From NCBI GenBank assembly GCA_963732635.1, contig CAVTAL010000004.1, forward strand, positions 9,247 to 73,246: DNA of 64,000 bases, written 5' to 3'. Of this stretch, positions 9,339-17,010 are shown piece after piece; within the stretch, counting starts at the first letter, position 1; every line of letters starts with the position of its first letter. The stretch comes from JAKFWF01 sp963732635. Lineage in GTDB: Bacteria; Pseudomonadota; Alphaproteobacteria; Rhizobiales; Hyphomicrobiaceae. A program made the position numbers and the translations under genes. Below the pieces are notes generated by a model, which was not told where the DNA came from, did no database searches, and saw nothing but the letters and a program-made list of their open reading frames with translations.

Positions 9339-9713
9339 ATGCCTCAGCCCAAGCCAGTTCGACCATCTCTGCTGCCACGACTGCTGCGTTTCCGGGATGC
9401 GCCACACTACCTCGGCATGGATCGCAATCGCTTCAACATCGAGGTGCGGCCGCTTGTCACCGAAGTGAGAATAGGGACGCAAGGCATCGCCTTCGACCGC
9501 CTTGAACTCGACGCCTGGGTGGACGACTATCTCGCCCGCAACGGACGTCCCGGACAATCGAAAGGAGTTACGTCATGGGACGCAAACGAAACCCCGGCCT
9601 CCAGCGCCGGGCAGGACGATGGATCGTCGACAAACGCATCGGCGGGCAGCGTATTTGCCAAAGCGCTGGAACGGCTGAGCTTGAAGAAGCGGAACGATAC
9701 CTCGCACGAGTGA
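9339..9713 (+). CDS. AlpA/excisionase-like DNA-binding protein
   Basis: Protein of 124 aa with a winged-helix AlpA-type N-terminal region: LLRFRDAPHYLGMDRNRFN (helix-turn-helix) followed by EVRIGTQGIAFDRLELDAWVDDYL, the usual turn and final helix of excisionases. The C-terminal half is Ser/Asn-rich and probably disordered. It starts at ATG 9339, since the frame upstream of that start is not conserved in character. It overlaps the integrase start at 9575, the normal arrangement of recombination directionality factor and integrase in ICEs. It probably controls excision. I infer this from the fold and position, not from a close named homologue. Confidence 0.75.
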   Translation: MPQPKPVRPSLLPRLLRFRDAPHYLGMDRNRFNIEVRPLVTEVRIGTQGIAFDRLELDAWVDDYLARNGRPGQSKGVTSWDANETPASSAGQDDGSSTNASAGSVFAKALERLSLKKRNDTSHE

Positions 9714-10748
9714 TCGATCAGCATCGTCAAGCGCAAGTCTATGGCATCCGGCCCCAGCGGACATTCGAGGAGGCGGCGGCAAAATTCGTGATGGATCATC
9801 AGCACAAGCGCAGCCTGATCGACGACATCTGGCCGTTTGAAGGGGCTGATGCCCTGGATCGGGTCTGTGCCGATCGACAGGCTGCACATGGGCTTGCTCC
9901 AGCCTTGGATCGCCGACCGCAAGGCGAATGGCCGTACGACTGGTACGATCAACCATGGCCTCCAGGTGATTCGCCACATCCTCAACCTTGCCGCCGGCGA
10001 GTGGATGGATGAGCACGGCATGACCTGGTTGCACGCGGCACCAAAGATCAAGCTGTTGCCTTTCGGCGGCTCGCGCCGGCCCTACCCGCTGAACTGGGAG
10101 GAACAGGATCGGTTGTTCGCCGAACTGCCCAACCATCTGGTGGAGATGTCGAACTTTGCCGTCAACACCGGCTGCCGCGACCGTGAAATCTGCAATCTGC
10201 GGTGGGAATGGGAAATCGAGGTGCCGCAACTCGGTACTTCGGTTTTCATCGTTCCCGGCGGCAGGGTGAAAAACGGCGAGGACCGCCTGATCGTGCTCAA
10301 CCGAAACGCCCGGGCGGTCATTACGGGCAGGCGTGGCAAGCATCCGACCCACGTGTTCGACTACGAGGGTCGGCCGCTCGATCGCATGCTCACCGCAGCC
10401 TGGAAGCGGGCCCGCGTGCGCGCCGGCATGCCCCAGATGCGGGTGCATGACTTGAAGCACACGTTCGGCCGCAGATTGCGGGCGGCCGGTGTCGGCTTCG
10501 AGGATCGCCAGGATCTGCTGGGCCACAAGTCGGCGCGGATGACGACCCACTATTCGGCGGCCGAATTGACCCGTCTGATCGAGGCGGCCGAGACGGTCTG
10601 TGCGCGTGAGGCGGGCAGGCCGGAACTGGTGGTTTTGCGCGGTCCAGCGGCGTGGGACTCACGCAAAACTCACGCAGACCAACGGATTCTTGGATTAGCC
10701 AACACAGCTAAGTCCTTGAAAATGAATGGTAGCGAGACCCAGACTTGA
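9575..10748 (+). CDS. Tyrosine site-specific integrase of the ICE, one extra base near 9837
   Basis: Phage-type tyrosine recombinase that integrates and excises the element. The N-terminal Arm/SAM-like part (MGRKRNPGLQRRAGRW) is read from 9575. At TTT 9836-9838 one surplus T shifts the frame; removing it gives WPLKGLMPWIGSVPIDRLHM and continuous integrase to 10748. Catalytic features are NTGCRDREICNLRWE (Arg I), the beta-hairpin Lys (RVKNGED), HDLKHTFGRRLRAAG (Lys at the HxxR position, seen in this family as I remember it), LLGHKS and the nucleophile Tyr in MTTHYSAAE. The last codons lie inside the tRNA-Met gene, so element and tRNA 3' end share the junction. Confidence 0.9.
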
Positions 10749-10803
10749 ACTGGGGACCTACGGATTATGATTCCGCCGCTCTAACCAACTGAGCTATCCC
10801 GCC
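10727..10803 (-). tRNA. tRNA-Met (CAT), ICE attachment site
   Basis: The minus strand folds as a full cloverleaf. The acceptor arm GGCGGGA pairs with TCTCGCT (two G-U pairs) and CCA is encoded at 10727-10729. The D-arm is AGCTCAGTTGGTTAGAGC, the anticodon loop ATCATAA (anticodon CAT) sits on GCGGA/TCCGT, and the T-arm contains TTCAAGT. It resembles alphaproteobacterial elongator tRNA-Met more than tRNA-fMet. The 3' end faces the integrase, whose stop codon falls inside the tRNA, as expected for an attachment site in a tRNA 3' half. Confidence 0.95.
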
Positions 10804-10910
10804 ATGCCTTCAAAGGGCAAAGCCGCCGTGCTCCAGCGACTTCGCACGGTATAGGAAGCACGCAGCGGCGCGTCAAGCGAAGTTCACCGGCTCGACGCGC
10901 GACCGCAGCC

Positions 10911-11630
10911 TCAGGCGCTGAGCCCTTTGGTAAAGCGCAACATCGTGAAGATGCCCATCGGCCGCATGGCACGGCTTTCGACGAGCTTGAGTTCTGGCGC
11001 CACCATCACCCGGTCGAGATCGAAGATCGGCCGCCAGCCGAGCTTGTCAGCGAACGGTGCCATCCGCCGCTCAACCCAGCCGCGCATGCCGTCTTCAGTG
11101 CTGAAATGATTGACCAGCAGCACCTGTCCGCCGGGCTTGCAGACGCGCGCCAGCTCCTTCATCACCTTTTCAGGCTCCGGCACCACTGTCATCACATACA
11201 TGGCGACAACCGTGTCGAAACCGCCATCGGGAAATTCGAGTTGACCGGCATCCATCTCGTGCAGGCCGGTCACGTTCTTCAAGCCGAACTCGGCAACCTT
11301 CTCCCGCGCCTTCTCAAGCATCTCGTGCGACAGGTCGATGCCGACGATTTCGAGATCGCGCTTGTAGGCTGGCAGCGACAACCCGGTGCCAACGCCGACT
11401 TCGAGCACGCGACCGCTACTGCGATTGATAATTTCGACGGCATGCTTGCGACCTTCGGCGGCGACCTTGCCAAAGGTGTGATCGTACACCGGAGCCCAGC
11501 GCCGATAAGCGGTGCGGATCGAGTGCTCTTCCATCTGCGGATTGTGGCCATGCACAAATGCGTGGGCTCTGGCTGCGATCGCCGACGTCTTACGCCGCAA
11601 TTCCATCGAGCGAATGGGCTCACCTGTCAC
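10911..11630 (-). CDS. PmtA-like SAM-dependent methyltransferase
   Basis: Class I methyltransferase of 239 aa, probably a phosphatidylethanolamine N-methyltransferase of the rhizobial PmtA type, which makes phosphatidylcholine precursors at the membrane. Visible features are TAYRRWAPVYDHTFGKVA near the N-terminus, motif I LEVGVGTGLSLP, the acidic loop IVGIDLS, DAGQLEFPDGGFDTVVAMY and the post-motif CKPGGQVLLVNHF. The start could also be the Met of MEEHSIRTAYRRW at about 11534. The gene lies immediately outside the ICE, beside mnmA on the same strand. The assignment to PE methylation is by family resemblance; a general methyltransferase remains possible. Confidence 0.75.
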   Translation of the reverse strand: MTGEPIRSMELRRKTSAIAARAHAFVHGHNPQMEEHSIRTAYRRWAPVYDHTFGKVAAEGRKHAVEIINRSSGRVLEVGVGTGLSLPAYKRDLEIVGIDLSHEMLEKAREKVAEFGLKNVTGLHEMDAGQLEFPDGGFDTVVAMYVMTVVPEPEKVMKELARVCKPGGQVLLVNHFSTEDGMRGWVERRMAPFADKLGWRPIFDLDRVMVAPELKLVESRAMRPMGIFTMLRFTKGLSA

Positions 11631-11761
11631 CGGATCAACTCCTCATTTCAAGGTTAACGCGCCACAGAGCGCCGGTCCCGCCATCATGCAAGCATCAAAT
11701 GTCACAAGGTCGTCTTGGTGACAAGGCACGCGATTGATCCGAGCGCTGCTGAATTTGTTGT

Positions 11762-13006
11762 TCATTGACTTAAGCCGACGGTTCCGGCCGGCTGCTCGAT
11801 GGGGTTCGCCCCTCGCGCGGAAGCCGCTCCACCTTGCGTCCGAGCGATCCAGCCGCCGCCCAAAACCACCGAGCGCGCCGACCCGTCGGCGTAAAACACG
11901 CATGCCTGTCCGGCGGAAATGCCGAATTCATCGCTCGCGAGTTCGACGATGGCACGACCATCTGCCAGGAAATGCACCGTCGCCGGACGCGGTTCCTGCT
12001 GCGAACGCAACTTGACATGGACGTCGACTGAGCGCGGCACGCCCCCGATCTCGCCCTCGCCGAGCCAATTCACGTCCCGGAGCGCGAGCGCCGTCGTGCG
12101 TAGTTGATCGCGGGGGCCAACGACGACACGATGCGTTTCAGGCTCCAGCCGCAGCACGAATAGCGGCTCGATGCTGTTGACGTTCAAGCCGCGCCGCTGA
12201 CCGATGGTGAAGTTCGCAATTCCCGAATGCGTGCCCAAGACACGACCGTCCACGTGCACGATCTCGCCGGACTGATCGGCATTCGGTCGCAGCCGCGCGA
12301 TGACATCGGTATAGCGCCCGGTCGGCACGAAGCAGATATCTTGGCTATCCGGCTTATCGGCCAATGGAAGTCCGAACCCAGCCGCGAGCGAGCGCACGTC
12401 GCTCTTGTGCATTTCGCCGAGCGGGAAACATAATTGATCGAGTTGCTCGCGCGTGGTGGAAAACAAAAAATAGCTCTGATCGCGCTCGGCATCGACGGCA
12501 CGCATCAACCGCGGCCCGCCACCGACTTCCGCGCGCGAGATATAGTGGCCAGTCGCCATCAGGTCGGCGCCCAGTTCCTTGGCGGTGTCGAGCAGGTCCT
12601 TGAATTTGACCTGGGCATTGCAGGTCACGCATGGGATCGGCGTTTCGCCTGCCAGATAGCTATCCGCGAACGACTGCATGACGGCGGCCTCGAACCGCTT
12701 CTCGTAGTCGAGGACATAATGCGGGATGCCCAGAATGTCGGCGGCGCGGCGCGCATCGTGAATGTCCTGCCCAGCGCAGCAACTGCCTTTGCGCTTCGTG
12801 GCTTCGCCGTGATCGTAGAGTTGCAGCGTGACGCCAATGACCTCGTGTCCCTCGGCCTTCAACAAGGCCGCTGCGACGGCGCTGTCGACGCCGCCCGACA
12901 TTGCCGCGACAATACGCTTTCGCCCAGGCACGATCGGCCCCTTGCGGAAGTACGTCGGATCCGATGGGACCTCTGTGGAGGGATCCGAGGTCGCTATGGC
13001 GGCCAT
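11762..13006 (-). CDS. mnmA: tRNA-specific 2-thiouridylase MnmA
   Basis: ATP-dependent enzyme that 2-thiolates U34 in the tRNAs for Lys, Glu and Gln. It has the PP-loop SGGVDSAVAAALLKAEGHEV near the N-terminus, the catalytic Cys in PCVTCNAQVKF, GADLMATGHYI, the second active Cys in SQDICFVPTGRY and the C-terminal MnmA barrel (FTIGQRRGL; HFLADGRAIVEL). I choose the start at 13006 (MAAIATSDPSTEV); the open frame continues 58 codons further upstream, but that part is not MnmA-like. The product is then 414 aa, normal with a short C-terminal tail. No frameshifts. Confidence 0.94.
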   Translation of the reverse strand: MAAIATSDPSTEVPSDPTYFRKGPIVPGRKRIVAAMSGGVDSAVAAALLKAEGHEVIGVTLQLYDHGEATKRKGSCCAGQDIHDARRAADILGIPHYVLDYEKRFEAAVMQSFADSYLAGETPIPCVTCNAQVKFKDLLDTAKELGADLMATGHYISRAEVGGGPRLMRAVDAERDQSYFLFSTTREQLDQLCFPLGEMHKSDVRSLAAGFGLPLADKPDSQDICFVPTGRYTDVIARLRPNADQSGEIVHVDGRVLGTHSGIANFTIGQRRGLNVNSIEPLFVLRLEPETHRVVVGPRDQLRTTALALRDVNWLGEGEIGGVPRSVDVHVKLRSQQEPRPATVHFLADGRAIVELASDEFGISAGQACVFYADGSARSVVLGGGWIARTQGGAASARGANPIEQPAGTVGLSQ

Positions 13007-13239
13007 ACTACGAAATAACCCGGGGTCAGTGGCCACCGTCCTGCCAATCAGGGCAGGATCGCCGGCATGTTTCTGGTCGATTGCACCCTCGCGGGTCACA
13101 ATCTGGTCGGGGTGTGGACCGAAAGAATGGCGGATGCAAGACACAACCCACCTGACGAACGCCCTCAATGCCGCATCCAAACGACATCACGTGGTCATCA
13201 TTGCGACTAGGCGCGCGTGCCTGCTGTTCAACGGAATGC

Positions 13240-13268
13240 TTGACACTAACACTTCGTTACATCAAAAT
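13240..13268 (+). promoter_or_regulatory. Possible sigma-70-type promoter for sciP
   Basis: A perfect TTGACA at 13240-13245 is followed after 17 bases by CAAAAT (four of six matches to TATAAT). It lies in an AT-rich island about 110 bases before the sciP start. Downstream at 13292-13306 is TTAG-N7-TTAC, six of eight matches to the CtrA consensus TTAA-N7-TTAA. sciP is a CtrA-regulated gene in Caulobacter, so this half-match is worth noting but unproven. Confidence 0.35.
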
Positions 13269-13378
13269 ACTCCACAAAATGAACCAGTTGATTAGTATAT
13301 CTTTACCTAAAACCTTAGATCAAAATTTATTGCATTCGACTATGGTGACGCTGGGTCTTGAACCGTGTTGTGAGTACG

Positions 13379-13660
13379 ATGACCGAACAGCAATTCAGAG
13401 CGCGAGTGCGTTACGTGATCGGCCCCGATGGGAGCCCGCTCACAGTCGCCGATTTACCGCCAAGGGAAACCAAGCGGTGGGTCATTCGACGTAAAGCCGA
13501 AGTCGTGGCTGCCGTTCGCGGCGGGCTGCTGAGCCTTGAGGAAGCGTGCGAACGGTACAAATTAACCGTCGACGAGTTCCTGAGCTGGCAGCGGTCGATC
13601 GACCGTCATGGACTGCCGGGTCTTCGCGCCACGCGCGTCCAGGAATATCGTGGACCTTGA
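13379..13660 (+). CDS. sciP: SciP, small CtrA inhibitor (DUF1153)
   Basis: Small HTH regulator of 93 aa that in Caulobacter binds CtrA and represses CtrA-dependent flagellar and cell-cycle promoters. The conserved core is complete: RVRYVIGPDGSPLTVADLP, KRWVIRRKAEVVAAVRGGLL, SLEEACERYKLTVDEFLSWQ and DRHGLPGLRATR. The start ATG at 13379 (MTEQQF) is better than one seven codons earlier, because conservation begins there. It sits beside fliJ, which matches the usual ctrA-sciP-fliI-fliJ neighbourhood, but ctrA and fliI are absent here. Confidence 0.92.
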   Translation: MTEQQFRARVRYVIGPDGSPLTVADLPPRETKRWVIRRKAEVVAAVRGGLLSLEEACERYKLTVDEFLSWQRSIDRHGLPGLRATRVQEYRGP

Positions 13661-13740
13661 GCAACCAGCTCAACGGCGCGAATTGAGCACCCGGATGCAG
13701 ATGCGGATCACCCCGCATCCGGGAAAGTGCACCTGCGGCT

Positions 13741-14310
13741 TCATTGCGCGGATGTGGTGATTTTCTTCACGGTCTTGGCTCTTACTTTTTTCTTCGGTAC
13801 AACCGGTGCTGGCGACGGCGCAGCCACTTCGGTCGGCTTCAGCTGGCAATCCTTGCCGCCCTGCGCCCAATGAAAAACATCCGCGCGCATTCGCGCTGCG
13901 GTCGCCTCGGGCATCTTGAGATTGTCGACTTCAATCGTCGTCTGATCACCGGACTGCGAAAGCGCCACCTTGAAGGCCTTTGGCCCCCAAGGCTTCGGGC
14001 CAACCAAATCCCGTTCCAAAATCGCAATCTCGACTGCTCCCCCCTTCGCTTGGGGATCGGCATCTGCATGAAATATATGGCTTTTTTTGAGCTGCCCGTT
14101 AGCCGCGAACCAACAAGTCAAGGCACCACTGGCAATCAGCCCGTAGATGTCGGCTGACCTGCCTTCGAAACGCCCCGGTTCACCCGCCAACGCACTTGGC
14201 AACTTAGGGATTTCGAGTGTCGGCGTGAGCGATTGGGTGGCGCAGGCGGTCGCCAGCGGAGCCATGATGGCCGCTATCACGATGCGCAAACCTCGGCGCT
14301 CAAAAAACAT
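13741..14310 (-). CDS. Putative lipoprotein of unknown function
   Basis: About 189 aa from ATG 14310. The N-terminus MFFERRGLRIVIAAIMAPLA ends in a lipobox-like LATAC, so lipidation at that Cys is likely. The mature part has a hydrophobic SADIYGLIASGALTCWFA segment, a ligand-domain-like stretch (AVEIAILERDLVG) and DNLKMPEATAARMRADVFHW. The C-terminus is Pro/Lys/Ala-rich (KKKVRAKTVKKI) and could bind peptidoglycan or DNA-like polyanions. I do not recognise the family. The neighbours sciP and fliJ suggest an ordinary chromosomal position, not a function. Confidence 0.65.
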   Translation of the reverse strand: MFFERRGLRIVIAAIMAPLATACATQSLTPTLEIPKLPSALAGEPGRFEGRSADIYGLIASGALTCWFAANGQLKKSHIFHADADPQAKGGAVEIAILERDLVGPKPWGPKAFKVALSQSGDQTTIEVDNLKMPEATAARMRADVFHWAQGGKDCQLKPTEVAAPSPAPVVPKKKVRAKTVKKITTSAQ

Positions 14311-14380
14311 GGCAGTGGACCGGTGCTCCTCGCCTGGAATCGAGGAGCAGAGTTCCCACAAGCGGGAGTTCAAAAGCAAG

Positions 14381-14397
14381 CGCCCCGAAACGGGGCG
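14381..14397 (-). terminator. Hairpin after fliJ
   Basis: CGCCCCG, loop AAA, CGGGGCG forms a perfect 7-bp hairpin between fliJ (ends 14435) and the lipoprotein gene. On the minus strand it is followed by CTTGCTTTTG, a weak T-run, so a modest Rho-independent terminator for fliJ is plausible. Confidence 0.5.
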
Positions 14398-14434
14398 TTG
14401 GCAAACTGTTGATGACCCGAAATTGGGCCTCTGG

Positions 14435-14815
14435 TCAGCGCATCGAGATTCCCGATAGCCGATCCGGACGGCGGCGACCGCGATCATGTTCGCGCGGGTC
14501 AGTCGTCATGACGGCATCGAGGTCGGCCTGAGCGGCATCGCGTTCACGCACCGCGGCATCGAGCTTGGCGGCGAGGCCGTCTATTGAAGCTTTCAAATTG
14601 GAGCGACGCTGGCCAGCAGCCTTGGCGAATGTGGAATAGTTGAAGTGGCTGGCATCCTTGACGCCCGTACGATCCTCCTCGGCACTGATCTGCCGGTCGA
14701 GATCGATCGCCATCTGTTCGAACTCGCGGATCATGTGCTCAAGATCCGCCACCTTGCGCGCTTTTTCACTCGCATCGAAGCGCTTGAGTCGCATCGCGGA
14801 ATCACGTGTTTTCAT
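14435..14815 (-). CDS. fliJ: FliJ-type flagellar export chaperone
   Basis: 126-aa, mostly alpha-helical coiled-coil protein that resembles rhizobial FliJ: MKTRDSAMRLKRFDASEKAR, then KVADLEHMIREFEQMAIDLD, AEEDRTGVKDASHFNYSTFA, and AKAAGQRRSNLKASIDGL. FliJ stimulates the export ATPase FliI in the flagellar type III apparatus. The partner fliI is not adjacent here. The C-terminal 20 residues (REHDRGRRRPDRL) are unlike FliJ and may reflect a late frameshift. It is the only flagellar gene in the window apart from the MotAB-like pair, which is probably not flagellar. Confidence 0.75.
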   Translation of the reverse strand: MKTRDSAMRLKRFDASEKARKVADLEHMIREFEQMAIDLDRQISAEEDRTGVKDASHFNYSTFAKAAGQRRSNLKASIDGLAAKLDAAVRERDAAQADLDAVMTTDPREHDRGRRRPDRLSGISMR

Positions 14816-15087
14816 GTCCGATACCCTTTACACAATTCGAACACCTGCCGACTGCCGTTCCAAACTTCGTGCCAGTCTCAGCCGCCCTATCCCGGGAATT
14901 TTTGTTTCCGCGGCGAACTGGCGGATGTGCTAGCCGAACCCTGCGAGCCGCAGTCCCGTCCATTCATCCTTTTTTCTTTCTCACCGCATTATGCCGTAGA
15001 GCACTTAAATTGCAGTGAATTCAGTCCTTTTGTCGACATTTCATGGACTTAGAGACTATTTTCGACCTTGGATAGTAAGATTAATGC

Positions 15088-15111
15088 GATTTGCCTGCAT
15101 TTTTGCAAATC
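15088..15111. repeat. Inverted repeat upstream of the TRAP operon
   Basis: GATTTGC (15088-15094) and GCAAATC (15105-15111) form a perfect 7-bp dyad with a 10-base spacer, about 200 bases before dctP. It could be an operator for a dimeric regulator. The rest of the 14816-15312 gap shows no gene that I can support; it is locally AT-rich around 14990-15110. Confidence 0.3.
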
Positions 15112-15312
15112 ACCTATGCGCTGTTCGCATCTGTCCCCGTTGCCCCTTCACGACGGCAAATCTTGCCATTCCAACCGATGTCCGTTGCTCGCGCGGCGCT
15201 GAACTGCTTAAGCTTCCCCAAAAAAAGGCATCCGTCATCAGTGGACTACCGCACGACCGAAGTGCGCCGGTTCGGGAATGGATCATGGGTCTAGTCACAG
15301 GGAGAACACGTT

Positions 15313-16359
15313 GTGAAACTCACTCGCCGTCAAATAGTTGCAGCAACTGGCGCCGCCGTCAGCATGCCGTTCGTGTCCCGCTTTGCGCACGGCCAGGCCG
15401 TGGTCACACTCAAGCTGCATCACTTCCTGCCGCCGGTTTCGAATGGCCACGCCAAAATGCTGGCACCTTGGGCCAAGCAAGTGGAGGCCGACAGCCAAGG
15501 CAAGATCAAAATCGATATCTTTCCGTCGATGCAGCTCGGCGGCACCCCGCCCCAGCTGTACGATCAGGCGCGCGACGGGGTCGTCGACATTGTCTGGACG
15601 CTGCCCGGTTCCACCCCAGGCCGCTTCCCGACCACTGAGGTTTTCGAGCTGCCGTTCATCGCCGCCCGACGTGGCATCGTCAATGCCAAGGCCGCTCAGG
15701 AGTTCGCCGACGCCCACCTCAAAGACGAGGTCAAAGACGTCAAAATTCTGTCTTATTGGGCGCACGACGCCGGTCTCATCCACGCCAATAAGCCGATCAA
15801 GACGCTTGATGACCTCAAGGGCCTGAAGCTGCGCAATCCGACCCGGCTGGCTGGCGAGGCGCTCAAGGCGCTCGGCGCCACCTCGATCGGCATGCCCGTG
15901 CCGCAGGTGCCGGAAAGCCTGGCGCAGAAGGTGATAGACGGCGCCGTTGTGCCTTGGGAAGTCGTACCGGCAATCAAGGTCCACGAACTGGTCAAGTTCC
16001 ACACTGAGATTCCGGGTTCGCCAACGCTCTATACCGCGAGTTTCTTCCTCGCCATGAACAAGGCCAAGTACGACGGTCTGGCTCCTGACCTGAAAGCGGT
16101 TCTCGACAAGAATTCAGGTGCCGCATTCGCCACCCGCGCCGGTACCATGTGGGACGAAGCCGGCGCCACAGTACTCGACATGGTCAAGAAGCGCGGCAAC
16201 ACCGTCGGCACGATTAGCGAGGAAGAAAAGGCCAAGTGGATGAAGGCTTGTGAGCCAGTCACCGCCGCCTGGATCGAACAGGTTAAGGCCAAGGGCTTGG
16301 ACGGCGCTAAGCTTGTTGCCGAAGCCAAGGCGCTGGTAGCCAAGCACGACAAGGCCTGA
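15313..16359 (+). CDS. TRAP transporter solute-binding protein (DctP family)
   Basis: Periplasmic receptor of a tripartite ATP-independent transporter, 348 aa. The N-terminal signal contains a twin-arginine-like motif (TRRQIVAATGAAVSM) and a cleavage region around AHGQA. The DctP fold is clear: LKLHHFLPPVSNGHAKMLAP, PSMQLGGTPPQLYDQARDGV and LKLRNPTRLAGEALKALGAT. The conserved ligand Arg lies in KLRNPTRL. The ligand is probably a carboxylate, but its identity cannot be read from sequence. First gene of a dctPQM operon; dctQ follows after a 114-bp gap. Confidence 0.93.
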   Translation: MKLTRRQIVAATGAAVSMPFVSRFAHGQAVVTLKLHHFLPPVSNGHAKMLAPWAKQVEADSQGKIKIDIFPSMQLGGTPPQLYDQARDGVVDIVWTLPGSTPGRFPTTEVFELPFIAARRGIVNAKAAQEFADAHLKDEVKDVKILSYWAHDAGLIHANKPIKTLDDLKGLKLRNPTRLAGEALKALGATSIGMPVPQVPESLAQKVIDGAVVPWEVVPAIKVHELVKFHTEIPGSPTLYTASFFLAMNKAKYDGLAPDLKAVLDKNSGAAFATRAGTMWDEAGATVLDMVKKRGNTVGTISEEEKAKWMKACEPVTAAWIEQVKAKGLDGAKLVAEAKALVAKHDKA

Positions 16360-16473
16360 CGTCGACGTCACCGACTTTTTGTTGTTCGAGCTTTCGTCGC
16401 GCCCGGCGTGCCCCGATCGATCGGAGCCCGCCGGGCGCGCATTTCGGCGATGCCGCTACATCGGGGATTTGCC

Positions 16474-17010
16474 ATGCCGGCGACTGAACTGCCGGTGGAA
16501 GCGGGTGGGCCACTGGCACCACCAGCTTCCACTGTTGAGCGCGTGACCAGCCGGATCGCCGTCCTTGGCGGCCTGCTGGCGCTGGCCGTCGCGTTGCTGG
16601 CAACGACGTCGGTGCTGATGCGCTGGCTGTTCAATGCGCCGATTGATGGCGATTTCGAGTTCGTGAAAATGGCAACAGCAGTCGCCGTCTTCGCCTACCT
16701 GCCGTATACCCAGGCCCGGCGCGGCAATATCATGGTCGATACGTTCACCAGCTGGCTGAACCCCCGCGCCCGCAACGCAGTCGATGCCTTCTGGGACCTG
16801 ATCTACGCTGCGTTCATGGGCTACATCGCCTATTGCCTCGTGTTCGGCACACTCGACGCATTGCGAAGCGGTGAGACCACGATGCAACGCCAGCTGCTTA
16901 TCTGGCCAAGCATTGCGCTATCGACGCTCCTTTGCATGCTACTTTCCATCACCGCCATCGCAACTGCTTGGCGCCTCATGCTGCCACAGGCACAAGGTTC
17001 ACCTCGATGA
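16474..17010 (+). CDS. TRAP transporter small permease (DctQ family)
   Basis: Four-helix small membrane subunit, about 178 aa, that docks to the large permease. Helices include IAVLGGLLALAVALLATTSV, AYLPYTQARRGNIMVDTFTS (loop plus conserved RRGNI), and IALSTLLCMLLSITAIATAW. ATG 16474 is chosen because GGGGATTTGCC precedes it; frames upstream (from 16408) are Arg-rich and not conserved in type. The stop overlaps the dctM start in an ATGA. Confidence 0.9.
   Translation: MPATELPVEAGGPLAPPASTVERVTSRIAVLGGLLALAVALLATTSVLMRWLFNAPIDGDFEFVKMATAVAVFAYLPYTQARRGNIMVDTFTSWLNPRARNAVDAFWDLIYAAFMGYIAYCLVFGTLDALRSGETTMQRQLLIWPSIALSTLLCMLLSITAIATAWRLMLPQAQGSPR

Noticed and set aside
10727..10803. tRNA-Ile with lysidine-modified CAU anticodon
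   Set aside because: Anticodon CAT fits both, but the acceptor and anticodon-stem sequence looks like elongator tRNA-Met of alphaproteobacteria. Not fully excluded.
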